64,000 bases of DNA from Tetmemena sp. SeJ-2015 (GCA_027382625.1 JAJKFJ010023561.1:1-64000); one strand, 5' to 3'; shown: positions 1-12,115, counted from the stretch's first letter. A program made the numbers and translations. The notes: generated from the sequence alone by a model not told the origin.

Positions 1-889
1 AAGGTTGCTCGACAAAACTCAAAACATTTAACTCTAATGTTGAAATGAGTGAAAGGATTAAGAGTTTCAAAATGAGTAGCAGATTAATAAATCAAAAATT
101 AAAATGAAAATTTAAAACAGAGCCTCTAAACCTAACAGAAACAATACTACTGAATCTTTTAATCCTTCATTCTATTTTTATATATGATTTTATTTCAAAG
201 TCTCTCAGTAATACCAAATCTATCTAATAGTTATATGTAGACGATCAATCAAGTTATTTTTGTTTATTTTTATAGTTCATACCTGGACATTCATTAGAAG
301 AAACACAAATTTAACATAGTCAGTCCTGATAAAAGCTCTTAAAACAGTCATTCCATGAAACACTCTCCTTTCCAGCCTAAAAGATCTGCTATTTTGAATT
401 CTAAAGACATCCCATAATAGAAATTAGATTTTTAAAAAGAATAGAATCAAAATTTCAACGATCATAATTACACATAGTCAGTACTTACACCTTCAGGGGC
501 CACTTTATAGCAAAATCATTAAAACTAATTGAATTTCTAAGCCTAAAAGAGATCGCGTACTCCAACTAAATCAATTTTTCATTTACAGTAAAATTAAAAC
601 ATTAATCTCTATATAAATAAAATAAAGCTTAAGTCCCAAATCTGGGACTGCTTTTTTCTCACATCAGTATCATTTTATTTTTACTATGATTATGGAAAAA
701 TTAAGTAATTTTTATAAGGGTCTTTTAGTGCTCAATAACTAATATATGAAATATAAAATATTAAAATTTGTATTCTAGGTCTCCTTATTCTCCAAAAATC
801 TAGTGCATTTTTAAAAATAAGACAATAAGCATTAGTAACAGTGATTAGAGGGCAATATCTTAAAAAATAATGTATTATATGTTTATAAA
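1..889. other. non-coding left flank
   Basis: AT-rich sequence with no long frame under the ciliate code and no recognisable motif. It presumably holds the 5' flank of the coiled-coil gene and possibly an upstream exon. Nothing else is supported. Confidence 0.5.
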
Positions 890-3800
890 ATGTGTACATT
901 TGTTATTACCATCTTTTATACTAATAAATATCCTTAATCAATAATTCAGTCTGGAAATGGTAATACCTCAAGTCTTATTCCCTCATTAGCAGTTCCTCAT
1001 ACTGAACATAAGCAGCTACTTACAAAGTTTTAGAACTTATCTAAACAGCATGAGAAAACTCTTTCCTAACTGTAATAAAGCCAAAAAGAAACTGTAAGAT
1101 AGAGAACTTTGAATGAACAAAACGAGAAAGAACTTAGGGTCGTCTAATAGGCAAATCTAAGAATCAAAGAAGAGAAGTAAGAACTCGAGACGGAGCTCAA
1201 AAAGCTAAAAGATTATTCCAGAAAACTAGAAAGCAGACTCATCTCAGAAGTTAATAAGACACAAGGAGGTGAGTATGCAAACAAGACTACTGATAGAAGT
1301 CAAAATTTCTTTATTTTGTAAATTTTAGCTTTGATATAATTTATAAATGATGAGAGTGTGATGAGAGGCTAAAGCAAGGGTCCACTTTAAGATATCATTC
1401 AAAATTAAAGAGACTAATTAGCAAAGTTAAGAGCAGATAAAGATAAAGCAGATGTTCTTCTAGAAGGAATGTATCAGAGAGTTTAAGAATAGCAGCAGGA
1501 GATTTAAACAATGGCAGTAGCTTTGGTAAGAATTTCTTTTTTGTTTAATGTTAATTAGGAGTTGAAATTCCATGAGTTGGGAATAAAAGACATGGGTGGA
1601 CTTCTGAATAAAGAGTAGCTTTTATCTTTGATTAAGAGTGAGCAGCTGATTGCTATTTGCCTGACCAGCACTGGACAAATAAGTTTTTGCGGAGACCACA
1701 GTGGAAAACCGGTGGATTTCAATCGATATCAATGTGCTAGCGACTGCTAGTTTGTCAGACAACAGAGATCCACTCTCATCTCTAAAGGAGAGTAGTGCGT
1801 CATCACTTATTAACTGACGTCTGGGCAGACGTGGCACAAATGATCAAGGAGTTACTCCTGTGAATTAACTTTAAATCGATTAAGTTTTATTATATGCCCT
1901 ATTAGGGGTTCACTTAATTCCTAATCATTATATAAGAGTAAGTAGAACTAGAAGATATTTGAAGATGAAAAGAGAGGAATGCTCTTTAAGATATCCGAAC
2001 TTAATATACAGGTAAGTTTAAGAGAATGAATAGCTTAATCAACTTTAGATGCAAAGTCTGTAAGCTTAAAATGAGGAACTAAAGCTGATAAGAGAATCAA
2101 ACAACCTAGAATTCATTCGCCTGGAGTAGGAGATACACTACTTATCTTCGAAGAACTAATCTTTGTCAAATCAGCTAGATACGACTCAAAAAGAGAAAGA
2201 TACTTTACTAGATTTTATAGAGGAGTTGAATACAAAGCATGAGATGAGGCTACAGTCTGTTCATGAAGAGTTAAGAGCAGTTTCTGATATGAATCAAAGA
2301 TAGAGCTCTCAACTAGACGAGCTGATTTCTCAGATAAGAAGGAAGGAGCAGGAAAGTGAGGGATTAAAGCAAGAGCATGAGAGATATAGATACTAGAGCA
2401 CTCAAAGTGAAACCTAAGTGAAACTTTTGAGGGATGAAATTGCATAGCTCAAGGATTAAATCAAATAAAACTTTGAAGAGCAAGCTCTATTTTTGTAAAT
2501 TATGAATATAATTTTGACATTTAAAGCGTAGGCTAATCTTTAAAAGACTAGACAGGACTTAATAATTACTTAGACTTAGAATTAAGAGTCTGCTCTTCAA
2601 ATTGCTAAATTAACGGACTAGATCAAGCACAATTAATCTGAGATTCTTTACTTGGAAGATAAACTCAGAGCTTCTTAAACTGAGAATTAGTAGCTTAGGC
2701 AACAAATAGAACCGATGCTAGCAGATATTAGGAGACTCGAGGCTAATTTGTAATAGGCAAGGAGATATCAATAAGAGTAGGAAAGAGAGAAAGAGCAAAA
2801 AGAGGAGGGCCTAAGAGGGAATAGAGAGACACTGATGAGAGAAATTAAGGAACTGAAATGGGAGTTGGATGATACAAGAGGAAAAATTTATCGTTATAAA
2901 ACTAGACCGAGCAATCCTCTCTTATATAAAGATAACTTGAAGATAAACTCTTCCTATCATCATTATAAAAACTTGCACATTTTACTAGTTTAGAAATACC
3001 TTGATTTAAAAGCAAGTTGAAAATCTCATTGCTAGCAAAAAGCTACTTTAAAAGACTCTCAGTGAGCAGATGAACATCAAATCTAGATGATTAAAATCCT
3101 ATTGCTACTCTCTAATTTCATTAAAGATAAATTTAATTTAAGGAATTACAGCTTTTCAACAGAGAATGTTGTTGAAGATAGGAGGAATAAGGAATTATAA
3201 ATTGTGAATTATAAGTATTGTCCGTTAATGAATTAATTTTAAACTAACAGTAGTTGCAGCTCCCCAAAAGAGCAAAACCATCCATAACAAGAAAAACCTC
3301 CTTAGCTATACCCCATTTCAAATTCTCAAGTAACCACAGAAGAAATCGAGGAAATGGAGCAAGCCCCTTAGCCTTCACATGCTTAGCCCCAATTACAATA
3401 CCTAATACAATATCCATCATCACTTTAGCAGCAGTAGCAAGATCAGTAGCAACAATTTTACTAATTTCTCCAGATGCAACAGCTCTTGCTAGCTCAATAA
3501 CAGCAAAATTTGCAGCTTAATAATAGTCAACAGAAGATAGAGGAGTAGCATTCTCAACATTACAATAGCAATAGGTCAGAAATCTCACAAATCCTACCGC
3601 TTGAGTAGACCAGAATAGAGGAACCAGCTTTTCTCTCTTCTTAAAGTGACTAGGATCTCTTAATACTCTCCACTTAGATTATTTAGACTTAGAATAAAAT
3701 TTCAGAGTCACTTTCAAACTATCCAAGAATCAACCCAGAATCTATTGCAGTTTTAATTTTTCTTCTTTATATGCATAGTTTAACCAATTGAAGTACTCTT

Positions 3801-6800
3801 CAATGCTTCTCAAATAGATTGACTTCTTATATGAGGCATACCAGGAAGCACATGATGCTAACCTTGATAATGAGTACTCATAAATGATGAATGATAAGGC
3901 TTTGGCTGATTGTAGCATCCTTAAGGTGCAACTCCAGAAATAAGATGATCAGCTTAAAGGCGTGAAAACTGAGAAGGACTATTATCAAAAGTAAGTAGAG
4001 TACCTCAGAAAAGAAATTGAAACTCTAAAAACGTAAAACAAATAGCTCGAATTAATCTGAGCTAGGTGTAGCTATTTGGCAACTCTAACAAAGAGTAAGG
4101 CCTAATTCCTCCTCTCTCCTATTCATTATGAAATAATACATAAAGTGTTGTATTATAATCTTCATCATTTGGGGAGCCATCAGGAAAATAGAGATCTAAT
4201 TCTGAGTCTCATAATACGAGCACACACTCATCAGCAAGCTTTAATCCTCAGCATCAACCGCAACTTCCCGCATAATAACTCAATCTCTCTTTGGCTTCAA
4301 ATGCATCTCATAATAGCAAGCCTCCCACAGGTACTGGCAATTAGAACATACATTAAATGCAGTTCCAGCTATAACAGTCAGAGCAATAAGTATCCTCCTT
4401 GACTTAGGATTTGAAGGATATTAAATTTGAGTTGTTATAGAAAGAAGAAGCCTTAAGAATGAAATCAGACTCTTCTTTATCTATCCAGAGCTAATTCGAA
4501 AGTTACAAGGCCAAAGTAGCGTTAGACTTAGAGAAATTTAAGAAAGAATTAGAGAGCAAGGATGATATTATTCAACAAAAAGAGACTGCTATCAAAAAAT
4601 TGCAAAGCACTTTTGAGGAGCTAATAAATGCTCATTCAATTGAAATCCCTCTTTAAAGTACAAGTAAAGAGTCATCTTAATCTTCTAATCTAACGATGGA
4701 GCAAAGGAATATGCGAAAGAGAGAAGCCGTCACCTCACTATCAAAATCAGAGAGAAAAACGCAACAGCAAAGTTCTAGTGGAACTAGAGCTTAATCTCAA
4801 CAAAAGTCTGCTTTTAAGAATAAACTACAATTTATGAGAGATATTTATGAGGAGGCCCAACACTTCTCTAGATGATGGAATTTTGAACTCTGGCAATTTT
4901 TGCGATATAGGGGGTCAGAAGCAGGATGATATGCTTAGAATACCATCATAAAGTAATCTCACTAAAGGAGCTAAGAAGAAAAGTACCTAATTTGTGAATG
5001 ATGGTCCTCTATTTTGCGCATCAAATTATTTGATAGACGTTGAAGATACCTTGTTGAATCAAATCTAAGCTGCTAAAGTAGCGGAGCAGACACTTATTGA
5101 TTTAAAATAGGACGAGAAAGATAAACTAACTTAGTTTGATTTAGTCAATCAGTAGCATAAGGAATTGAAAGAGAAGCTCGCTCTAATTTAATTTCTTTCG
5201 TTATAATGAGCCAACAGAGGCAAGATCATTAACAGACTCTTTAATAAGTACAGAGAGAGAACGACTAGATTAAATAGAAGTTTGCCACTCTCTTAGACCA
5301 ATTTTAGGAGTATGTGAACCTCAGCGAGGAGAGATAATTCTAGGAGGAAAATTAGCAACGCATGCAGCAGGAGTAACTTATAACCGAGCTTACTTAATCA
5401 ATTCAAGAGTTAGAGCAGCATGTAAACTCTTATTAGTTAGAGTTGCAACAGAAAGAGGAAATTTACCAGCTGCTAAAAGTAGACTTCTCTCGCCTAGAAG
5501 CGAAGCACGAGGAGCAGGATAGACTTCATGGACAAAGAGAGACATAGATGGAGATGATAAAAGAAAAGCTGGAAGAGGAACTTAATTTCATCAAGAAGCA
5601 TTCAGAGGTTGAAATGGGTCTTCTGAAAGATGAGAACGAGATTCTAAAGAGAGAACTTAGGGAGGCCAATGCAAGAAGGCTTCTCGAGTAGAATTAATTC
5701 ATTCTCTCTTAAAATCCCACTAGAACGAGACACTAGCAGGACTACGGAAAAAGTCCCCACAGAGACGTTTCATACTATCAATTATAATTTTAAGGTTACA
5801 AAAATGCTTTTTAATGATGGCTATCAATAAAATGAAGAAGGGTATGAAAACTTTGAAAGAATGAGTCCTTAGAAATGCTCAAGTATGGGTAATTTGAAGG
5901 CCTAAAATTAATAATTTATCAACCATCAGGACCACCAAGCTTAGCAAAATTTCAATAATTAAGGCCAAGTTGATAGGCTTAGAAAAGATATTGTTGAAAA
6001 AGATAAGTTGATAGAAGAGAAGAATTAAGAAATTCTGAAAATGAGAATATTAGTAGAGGATTTACAGCAATAAGAGATAAATACGTAGAATTATCATGCT
6101 CAGTATTTTGGACCGGAAACTCAGATTCAAAGGTAGAACATTCATTAAATAATATTCAGATAATTTAACACCTATAAAATATTATAGGTGTATTCTCTAT
6201 GATTTTTGTTGTTGAAAATAAATGATCTTGGTATCGCTTTAGGGAAGCTAAGACAGGAGTTATCTAAGTCGAAGTCACTTCTCTGTAAAGATCCCTAATA
6301 AGCATAGCTTCTTTATGAGCGCTTTGAAAGCAACGCCGTTGTAGTAAAGCAGTCAGCTAACCAACTTCAGGAAGATGAGTTTATGAGAGAGATGCATCAA
6401 TACATTTATGAAATTAGGCAACTGGTTAGTTTTGCAGGTGAGATCGCTCTGCTTCATTAGTTCGAGTTAGAGAGAGCTCAATCTAGACCTACTCAAGCGA
6501 CCTAAGTACTATCCTTTAACAGCACTCATGATGGCTTGTAATCAGCCTAATCTCAGTATATGATGCCCTAATAGTAGTAATAGTAGTAGAGCATGAATAT
6601 TCTCGACTAGAATTATTAGGTCAAGAGACAAGCTGACAATCACTTGAAAAGTGGCTCAAACTCAGCAACTACACGAGTAGCTCATGAATTAGTTATGCAA
6701 GGTGGATAGCCTAATGCAAGATAACGCTATTCTCTAAAGGCAAATCCATAAATACGAGTCTACTCTCTCTGAACTAGATGAGGTAAATATATCATCAAGG

Positions 6801-8683
6801 GAATTAAAGATAATCAATCTGATTTGATAGTGTATTTGAGTTTACTTAGAGAAACTGAAAACGGAAATGTGATCTTAGACCTTAAAAGAATTGCAGAGAA
6901 GCAACTGAAAGAAATAGTCTCACTCCAAAGAGAGGTGGAGATAGTAAAATTCAATGGAGTTCCTCCATCATATGCTATTTTCCTTATTCATCATAATAGC
7001 AGTAATTAAACCCTGGCAGATAGCAGCAAGAAAATCAAAGAGCACTGGAAGAGCAAGATCAAATTATAATGCAGCTAAAGAGGCAATTAGAGGACTCTAA
7101 GTTTGTACAGATGAAGCACTCCTAATTATTAACTGAGAACTAAGAACTGCAAACTGAAAGAAAAGCCTTGCTAAATAGTTATATTAAGAGACAAATCTGT
7201 TATATCTATTATGCTTCAGCTTTGCGAAGACTTGGAGCGATAAGTGAAAGATGGCCACAGAGGTCTTGAGGATGCTTTAGAAAAGATATTACAAGTAGAA
7301 AGAGATAACTCAGCTAAGGATGCGCAGATGGAGTCTATAAGGCTAAGAATAACTGAAGTAGCTGAGCTATTTGAAAAGAAGGAAATTAAGCAAAAGTATT
7401 AATATCTTAATCTTTTAACCTTTCTTACATAAAGTATTCTTTTGAGGTGTTGTGCGACTTCATCTTCGATAAAGCTAAGAGACTTTTCACTAAATACGAG
7501 AATGCTCTTAAAGAAAGCAAGGGAGATAAACCCAATTCCCAGCAACATAAAAGGTAATTTGATCTTGAGAAAGAGAATGAAGAGCTTCGAAGCAGTGTAA
7601 TGAATATGACCTACTAAATAGAGGATGCCACTTAAAGATTAGCTAGGCTCCTAAACTTCAACTCTTAGCAGAATTACGATCTGAGTTTCTTGATGGACTA
7701 AGTTGAAAGAATTTCACAAGAACTCACTCAAGAGAACTTCATAATTAAAAGTAAGCTTCATGAAATAGAGCGAAACTAGACTCAAGGAAACCTCCTACTA
7801 GGTTAAACCAATGGATAATCTAACACTTAAGCAATAGAGCAGCTGAAAAATATTATAGACTCACTTAAAAATGATAAAGAAAAGCTGGTTGACAGGAACA
7901 GTGACTTAGCTTTAGCTTTGAAGGACATGACAGAGGATTCTAAGAAATAGAAAGAAGAAAATGATAGACTCAAGGAGAAGATATATCTCTTTGAGAGGTG
8001 CGGAAGTTCATCCTAAATGCATAACTCTATCATGTTCACCCCTGTTAGAAATACTAGCAGCAACTAACTCAATTAGGTTGTGCCGCCTCATGTCTAATCC
8101 CAGCCTTTTAGTGACAGTACGAATCGGTCTGCTGGACCTCTAGAGAAATCAATTGCCTCTTAGAATCAAACTAAATCTAACTTACCTCAGATGAGACAAG
8201 GAAAGCAGGACAGTATGCAATTTTCCGAGAATATGCAAGGATCTCATATGAGAGAACCTCATGAAGTGCTAGATAAGTTCCATTAACTAGGACAGAAAAT
8301 ATTAAATTCTCATAACTCAAACACTAAGCAAAATACTATGACTAAAGCAGTGCACGAAGGAATTGCGAGCTAATTTAATCACACTATGAACTAAAGGCTT
8401 TCACAAGCAAGTGGTATGCCACAGAACCTGAGCTCTAAACCATCTTCAAGTTCTTAAATTAAGAGCAGCTAGAAAAAGAGCTCCTAGCACTACGATTATC
8501 AAAATGAAGAGAGCAACACATTTTCAGAACTTGACTGATGAGGATGACGACTTCCCTTAAAACAAAGGTAGAAGAGAGAGCAAGAGTAGAGGAAAGAGAA
8601 GTAGCACAGGAGTTCAGAGCAACTAAATCTACTCTGAGTAGAAGAGAGGTTTGCAACTATCTAACCACTAAGAATTTTACTGA
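890..8683 (+). CDS. very long Gln-rich coiled-coil protein, IES-interrupted
   Basis: Reading TAA/TAG as Gln gives long heptad-rich stretches rich in Glu, Lys, Leu and Gln through most of 0.95-8.5 kb, all on the plus strand. A strongly Gln-rich segment lies near 3.25-3.7 kb and a run of eight Gln codons, nearly all TAG/TAA, near 6.57 kb. The last 600 nt encode a Ser/Asn/Gln-rich tail with a basic patch, ending at TGA 8681-8683. The frame changes many times; some changes coincide with GT...AG candidates (near 1270, 2010, 3748, 6170, 6785) and others with direct repeats, as at 4839-4851 and 8536-8548. I read it as one gene of roughly 2,000 or more residues because the heptad character never stops, but two adjacent genes are possible. 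The start at 890 is the first ATG of the open frame and is weak. The composition suggests a cytoskeletal or basal-body scaffold; the family was not recognised. Confidence 0.6.
4839..4851. other. 13-nt IES-like segment, pointer ATTTATGAG
   Basis: A 9-bp direct repeat ATTTATGAG lies at 4830-4838 and 4843-4851. Upstream the coiled-coil frame is open and runs into TGA a few codons later; downstream it is open in another frame. Removing 13 nt (one repeat plus four bases) joins the two frames exactly. It is far too short to be an intron. Confidence 0.6.
8536..8548. other. 13-nt IES-like segment, pointer GAC
   Basis: The frame hits TGA after ...Glu-Leu-Asp at about 8536. Deleting 13 nt between GAC copies (8533-8535 and 8546-8548) continues it as an acidic then basic tail to TGA at 8681. 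The 3-bp repeat is weak evidence by itself; the frame repair is the main support. Confidence 0.4.
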
Positions 8684-9066
8684 TTTAGAAAACTGAAAGA
8701 TAAAGTTAGTAGAATGTGAATTAGAAAAAAATATACATGACAGATAAGCTAAATTGAAATATGATTGAAATTAAATTGAAAACAAATTAACTGTTAATTT
8801 TGATTCTCAGAAAGTGTTTATTCTATTTGTTGAGATACAAATGCATATCCAATATATATTACTAAATGCACTTAATTAACTCATACCTATATTGATGATT
8901 TTAATTCTCACTTTCACGTGTTAGGACAATTTATCAACTATTCTTTTTTAAGGATAGCAAAGAAGATAGTAGTATTACATCAAGGACTTAAGTAAACTTA
9001 CTAAACTTTAAACATATATTCATAACTCACTACTACGTAGTTTAAATAATAAATTTACTAATTAAG
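8684..9066. other. intergenic region between co-directional genes
   Basis: AT-rich, no coding frame; presumably the 3' flank of the coiled-coil gene and the 5' flank of the zinc transporter gene. No defined promoter motif was recognised. Confidence 0.5.
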
Positions 9067-12000
9067 ATGAGCACAACCCCAGGAGCTCTTTCAGAGTAAA
9101 GTCAAAATTTGCTCGAACAAAGACCCATCCGTAATGACATCCTTTACAATCGACTCAAATAGAACGCAGACGAAGAATCTAATCCTTCAATACTTAAAAA
9201 GTCTCTTCTTATGAAGAGTTTCTCAAATACAAAAGACAACAGGGGAAACTGTGCTTTAGAACAGACTGACTTACTCAAAGCTATGAAAGAAGAAAACGAT
9301 CGGGCTCGCTATAAACTACTAGTAGTCACTTGCCTTTGCTTCATTTTTATGGCTGGAGAAATCGTGGGAGGTTATCTTTCAGGATCTATTGCAATCATCA
9401 CTGATGCTGCTCATATGCTTTCCGATGTGGCTGGATTTTTGATAAGCTATTTCGCTATTTACTTGGGATCAAGACCCGCTAACTATCAGATGTCTTTTGG
9501 CTACCACAGAGCAGAAATTTTGGGAGCACTGGCTTCAGTCTTACTGATTTGGGGTTTGATTATCTGGCTTTTTATAGAAGCTATTCACAGAATCGTTGAT
9601 CCAGAGGGCATTGATGGTGAGATCATGCTTATTACTGCTGGAGTGGGACTTGTCTTCAACTTCATTTCTATCTTCACTCTACACTCGTGCGGTGGTCATC
9701 ATCATCATGGGCACAGCCATTCGCATGATCACGGCCATGGCGATGCACATGGTCATAGTCACTCAAATGATGAGAGCAAGGAGCTGAGTCATTGCCATCA
9801 GCCGGAGCTTGAGAAACTCAATCAAGAAGCCAAAAAGAGAAATGGAAAGCTTAAGAAAGGCAAAAAGGATAAGAAGCACGAACACCACAACCATGATCAT
9901 GATCATCATCATCATTCAGATAATCACAACAAAGTAATCTATCTCATAAAAATTCCTTCAAAGTTATTTCATGTTAAAAGGCTTACATGATTTAGAGATT
10001 GTTGAAGATCACGATCAATTGCTTGCTGAGGACAATTAGAAAAGCAGAGCTTGAATCATACCATGACAACTGTCAGCAACAACCAATCTATGGTCATGAG
10101 AGGTTACTTTATAATATGCTTATTTTGAGATGGAGGCAATGTTTTTGCTGCCTCCCCACTTAGCGATCAGAAATACTACCAACCATCAGATCAAGAATGT
10201 AGTGGAAGTACTTGCCAATCTCAAGCTCACTCTCACCCTCACAAGCATGAGCACCACGATCACAAACACGACCACAAACATGATCACTAACACGAAAAGA
10301 AGGAGAAGAAAAAGGAAGGACACAGCCACGGTCATTCTCATGGTCATTCGCACGGACATGGACACAGTCACGGACATGGTGGCCACGGACACAGTCATGA
10401 AAATATGAACATTCGAGCTGCAATTATCCACATTATTCTATCATCTAGAATAGATGAAGAAGAATCTAAGCATTATAACTTTTCATCTTAATAGTAATTG
10501 AGCTATATTGGAGATATCATTCAGAGTATTGGAGTCGTCATTGCTGCCATTATCATCTATTTAAGTTATAATGTGTCTTAATGAGTTGATCTACTTTAGA
10601 CCAGACTGGCACATCGTGGATCCTATTTGCACTTTCCTCTTCACCTTTTTGTGCATCTTCACTACCATACCCATCTTCAGAGATTGCGTTTCAATCTTGA
10701 TGGAGGCTACTCCTAAGGATATCGATGTCGTTCAATGCTTCACAGATGTACTCTCTCTGGACGAGGTTGATGAGATTCATGATTTCCATGTTTGGTCACT
10801 CTCAGCTGGTAAGCTGTCTATGAGTGGGCATGTAAGATCAGACAGACCACTCATTGCTCTTCACAAGATGACCGCTATTCTCAGGAACAAGTACAATATC
10901 TATCACACTACAATCTAGATTGAAACACCAAACGATCTTCTTGAGATTGGCTGCTGCGACAATCCTTAAATTCCAATAATTTAAAGCCTTGAAAGTATTG
11001 AATTAAGTGAATGATAAAGTGCCCAAAGAATTAGAACATGACCATGACCACGACCATCATTCAATTTGAAGCTGTTCTGGGGGGGGGCCTTTCCTCGTCA
11101 TCCACTTTTTTCATGAAAATATGAAAAATCATGATCTAGCCTAAAATTAGCCAAAAACACCAGTTTTTTAGTCCAAATTGATATTCAAACGATCTATTCA
11201 GGAAATATTCTTTATTTAGAAAAGTAGCATTAATTTAAAAAAAAATAAACTGTATATTTTATCTTTCATAATATTTTATTTAAAACTAGTTGTGTTTTAT
11301 ATAAAACTTATGGAATACCCTAGAAAAATACTTTTAATAAACATCTTTAGATTTATATCAAATAATATCTTATGTTTTATTTAGAGATTTAATATTAAAG
11401 ATGATTCTAAGAGTTTCGTTTCTTAATTGAGAGATCTCTTAGCTTCTTAAATTTTTATCTTAAACCTATTAAATTTAACCTATTTTTTTATTAATATTAC
11501 AATACATTTGCAATTTTATTTTTTCTAATAAAAATTCTTTCAAAGATCTTTTAAATTACCAAAATAAGGAATATGGCCTAGATAGACCTTTTGAATTTGA
11601 ATTAGGACTAAAAAAACGGTGTTTTTGGCTAATTTTAGGCTAGATCATGATTTTTCATATTTTCATGTAAAAAGTGGATGACGAGGAAAGGCCCCCCCCC
11701 CGCTGTTCTCTCTTATTATAAAATGCATCACGATCACGAACACCATGATCATGATCACAACCATGATCATGGACACGATCACAAACATAATCACCATCAC
11801 GAGCATAAACATGATCATAGTCACAAACATGACCACGGACATAAACATGATCACGGGCATAAACATGGTCATGATCACGGGCATAAACATGGTCACAATC
11901 ACGGGCATAAAAATGGTCACGATCACGGACATGAGCATAAGCACGATCACAATCATAAACACGATCATGAGCACAGCCATGCTGCTGAAAATCATGACCA

Positions 12001-12115
12001 CCACGATCATGATCATTAACATGAAAACGGGCATGCTCATCATGAGCATAATCACGATCACGGTCACGATCATGGTCACGATCACAGTCATGCTCATGAT
12101 CATAGTCATGAATGA
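9067..12115 (+). CDS. CDF-family zinc transporter (ZnT/SLC30-like) with long His-rich C-terminal tail
   Basis: Predicted cation-diffusion-facilitator antiporter moving Zn2+ (or a similar ion) out of the cytosol into vesicles or out of the cell. An N-terminal cytosolic segment is followed by membrane helices beginning near 9.32 kb. The metal-site motifs are visible: HMLSD in helix 2 and, after IES removal, HIIGD in helix 5. Between helices 4 and 5 lies a large His-rich loop (9.69-9.92 and 10.23-10.40 kb). The C-terminal cytoplasmic domain (10.6-10.95 kb) has the usual beta-rich pattern and a Cys-Cys pair. Seven IESs with pointers AAAG, GCTTG, ATGG, TATT, ATCTA, GAATTA and CATCA interrupt it. 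They total 919 nt, and removing them leaves 2,130 nt, exactly 710 codons, open from ATG 9067 to TGA 12113-12115. The last block adds about 140 residues of His-Asp/His-Gly/His-Lys repeats, unusually long for the family. In-frame TAA and TAG codons sit in conserved coding sequence, confirming the code. Confidence 0.92.
9935..9980. other. IES 1 of zinc transporter gene, pointer AAAG
   Basis: AAAG at 9931-9934 and 9977-9980. Excision of 46 nt joins the His-rich loop in frame. A GT...AG intron reading would remove one base differently and break the frame. Confidence 0.85.
10026..10053. other. IES 2 of zinc transporter gene, pointer GCTTG
   Basis: GCTTG at 10021-10025 and 10049-10053. Removing 28 nt joins two open frames, each of which otherwise ends at TGA. 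Confidence 0.8.
10094..10133. other. IES 3 of zinc transporter gene, pointer ATGG
   Basis: ATGG at 10090-10093 and 10130-10133. The 40-nt excision restores the frame into the second half of the His-rich loop. Confidence 0.8.
10438..10509. other. IES 4 of zinc transporter gene, pointer TATT
   Basis: TATT at 10434-10437 and 10506-10509. Excision of 72 nt rebuilds the conserved helix-5 motif HIIGDIIQS. No GT...AG boundary is available here. Confidence 0.9.
10560..10593. other. IES 5 of zinc transporter gene, pointer ATCTA
   Basis: ATCTA at 10555-10559 and 10589-10593. Excision of 34 nt joins helix 5 to the helix-6 region in frame. Confidence 0.88.
11006..11033. other. IES 6 of zinc transporter gene, pointer GAATTA
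   Basis: GAATTA at 11000-11005 and 11028-11033. Without excision the frame stops at TGA 11012. With it, the frame runs into an alternating His-Asp stretch. Confidence 0.82.
11060..11730. other. IES 7 of zinc transporter gene (671 nt), pointer CATCA, contains a TIR element
   Basis: CATCA at 11055-11059 and 11726-11730, codon-phased on both sides. Excision fuses the short His-Asp stretch at 11037-11059 to the long His-rich tail from 11731. Almost all of this IES is the inverted-repeat element at 11079-11701, so an originally short IES (about 40 nt) seems to have been enlarged by a transposon. Confidence 0.8.
11079..11701. mobile_element. non-autonomous TIR element (MITE), G9-CC family, copy 1
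   Basis: About 623 bp. It starts with nine G then CCTTTCCTCGTCATCC and ends with the reverse complement. The terminal inverted repeats stay similar for about 100 bp, then the AT-rich interior diverges. It is flanked by a perfect 8-bp target duplication GCTGTTCT (11071-11078 and 11702-11709). No coding capacity. An 8-bp duplication is typical of hAT- and P-like elements; the superfamily is inferred from that alone. The ends recur at 60673, 61311 and 61477. Confidence 0.88.

Noticed and set aside
1622..2445. Short minus-strand open frames near 1.6-2.4 kb
   Set aside because: The plus strand here reads as continuous coiled coil with TAA/TAG as Gln; the minus frames are shadows.
9932..9980. GT...AG intron in the zinc transporter loop
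   Set aside because: Splicing GT...AG leaves the next exon out of frame; excision between AAAG repeats does not.
9596..10431. Several short frames on both strands across the transporter
   Set aside because: Alternative-frame shadows of the His-rich loop.
11079..11701. Poly-G/poly-C runs as assembly artefacts or telomere repeats
   Set aside because: Each run is part of a conserved terminal sequence, one copy has a perfect target duplication, and no C4A4-type telomere repeat is present.
11723..12115. Independent small His-rich gene starting at ATG 11723
   Set aside because: Phased pointers GAATTA and CATCA connect this block to the transporter, and the total length is an exact multiple of three.
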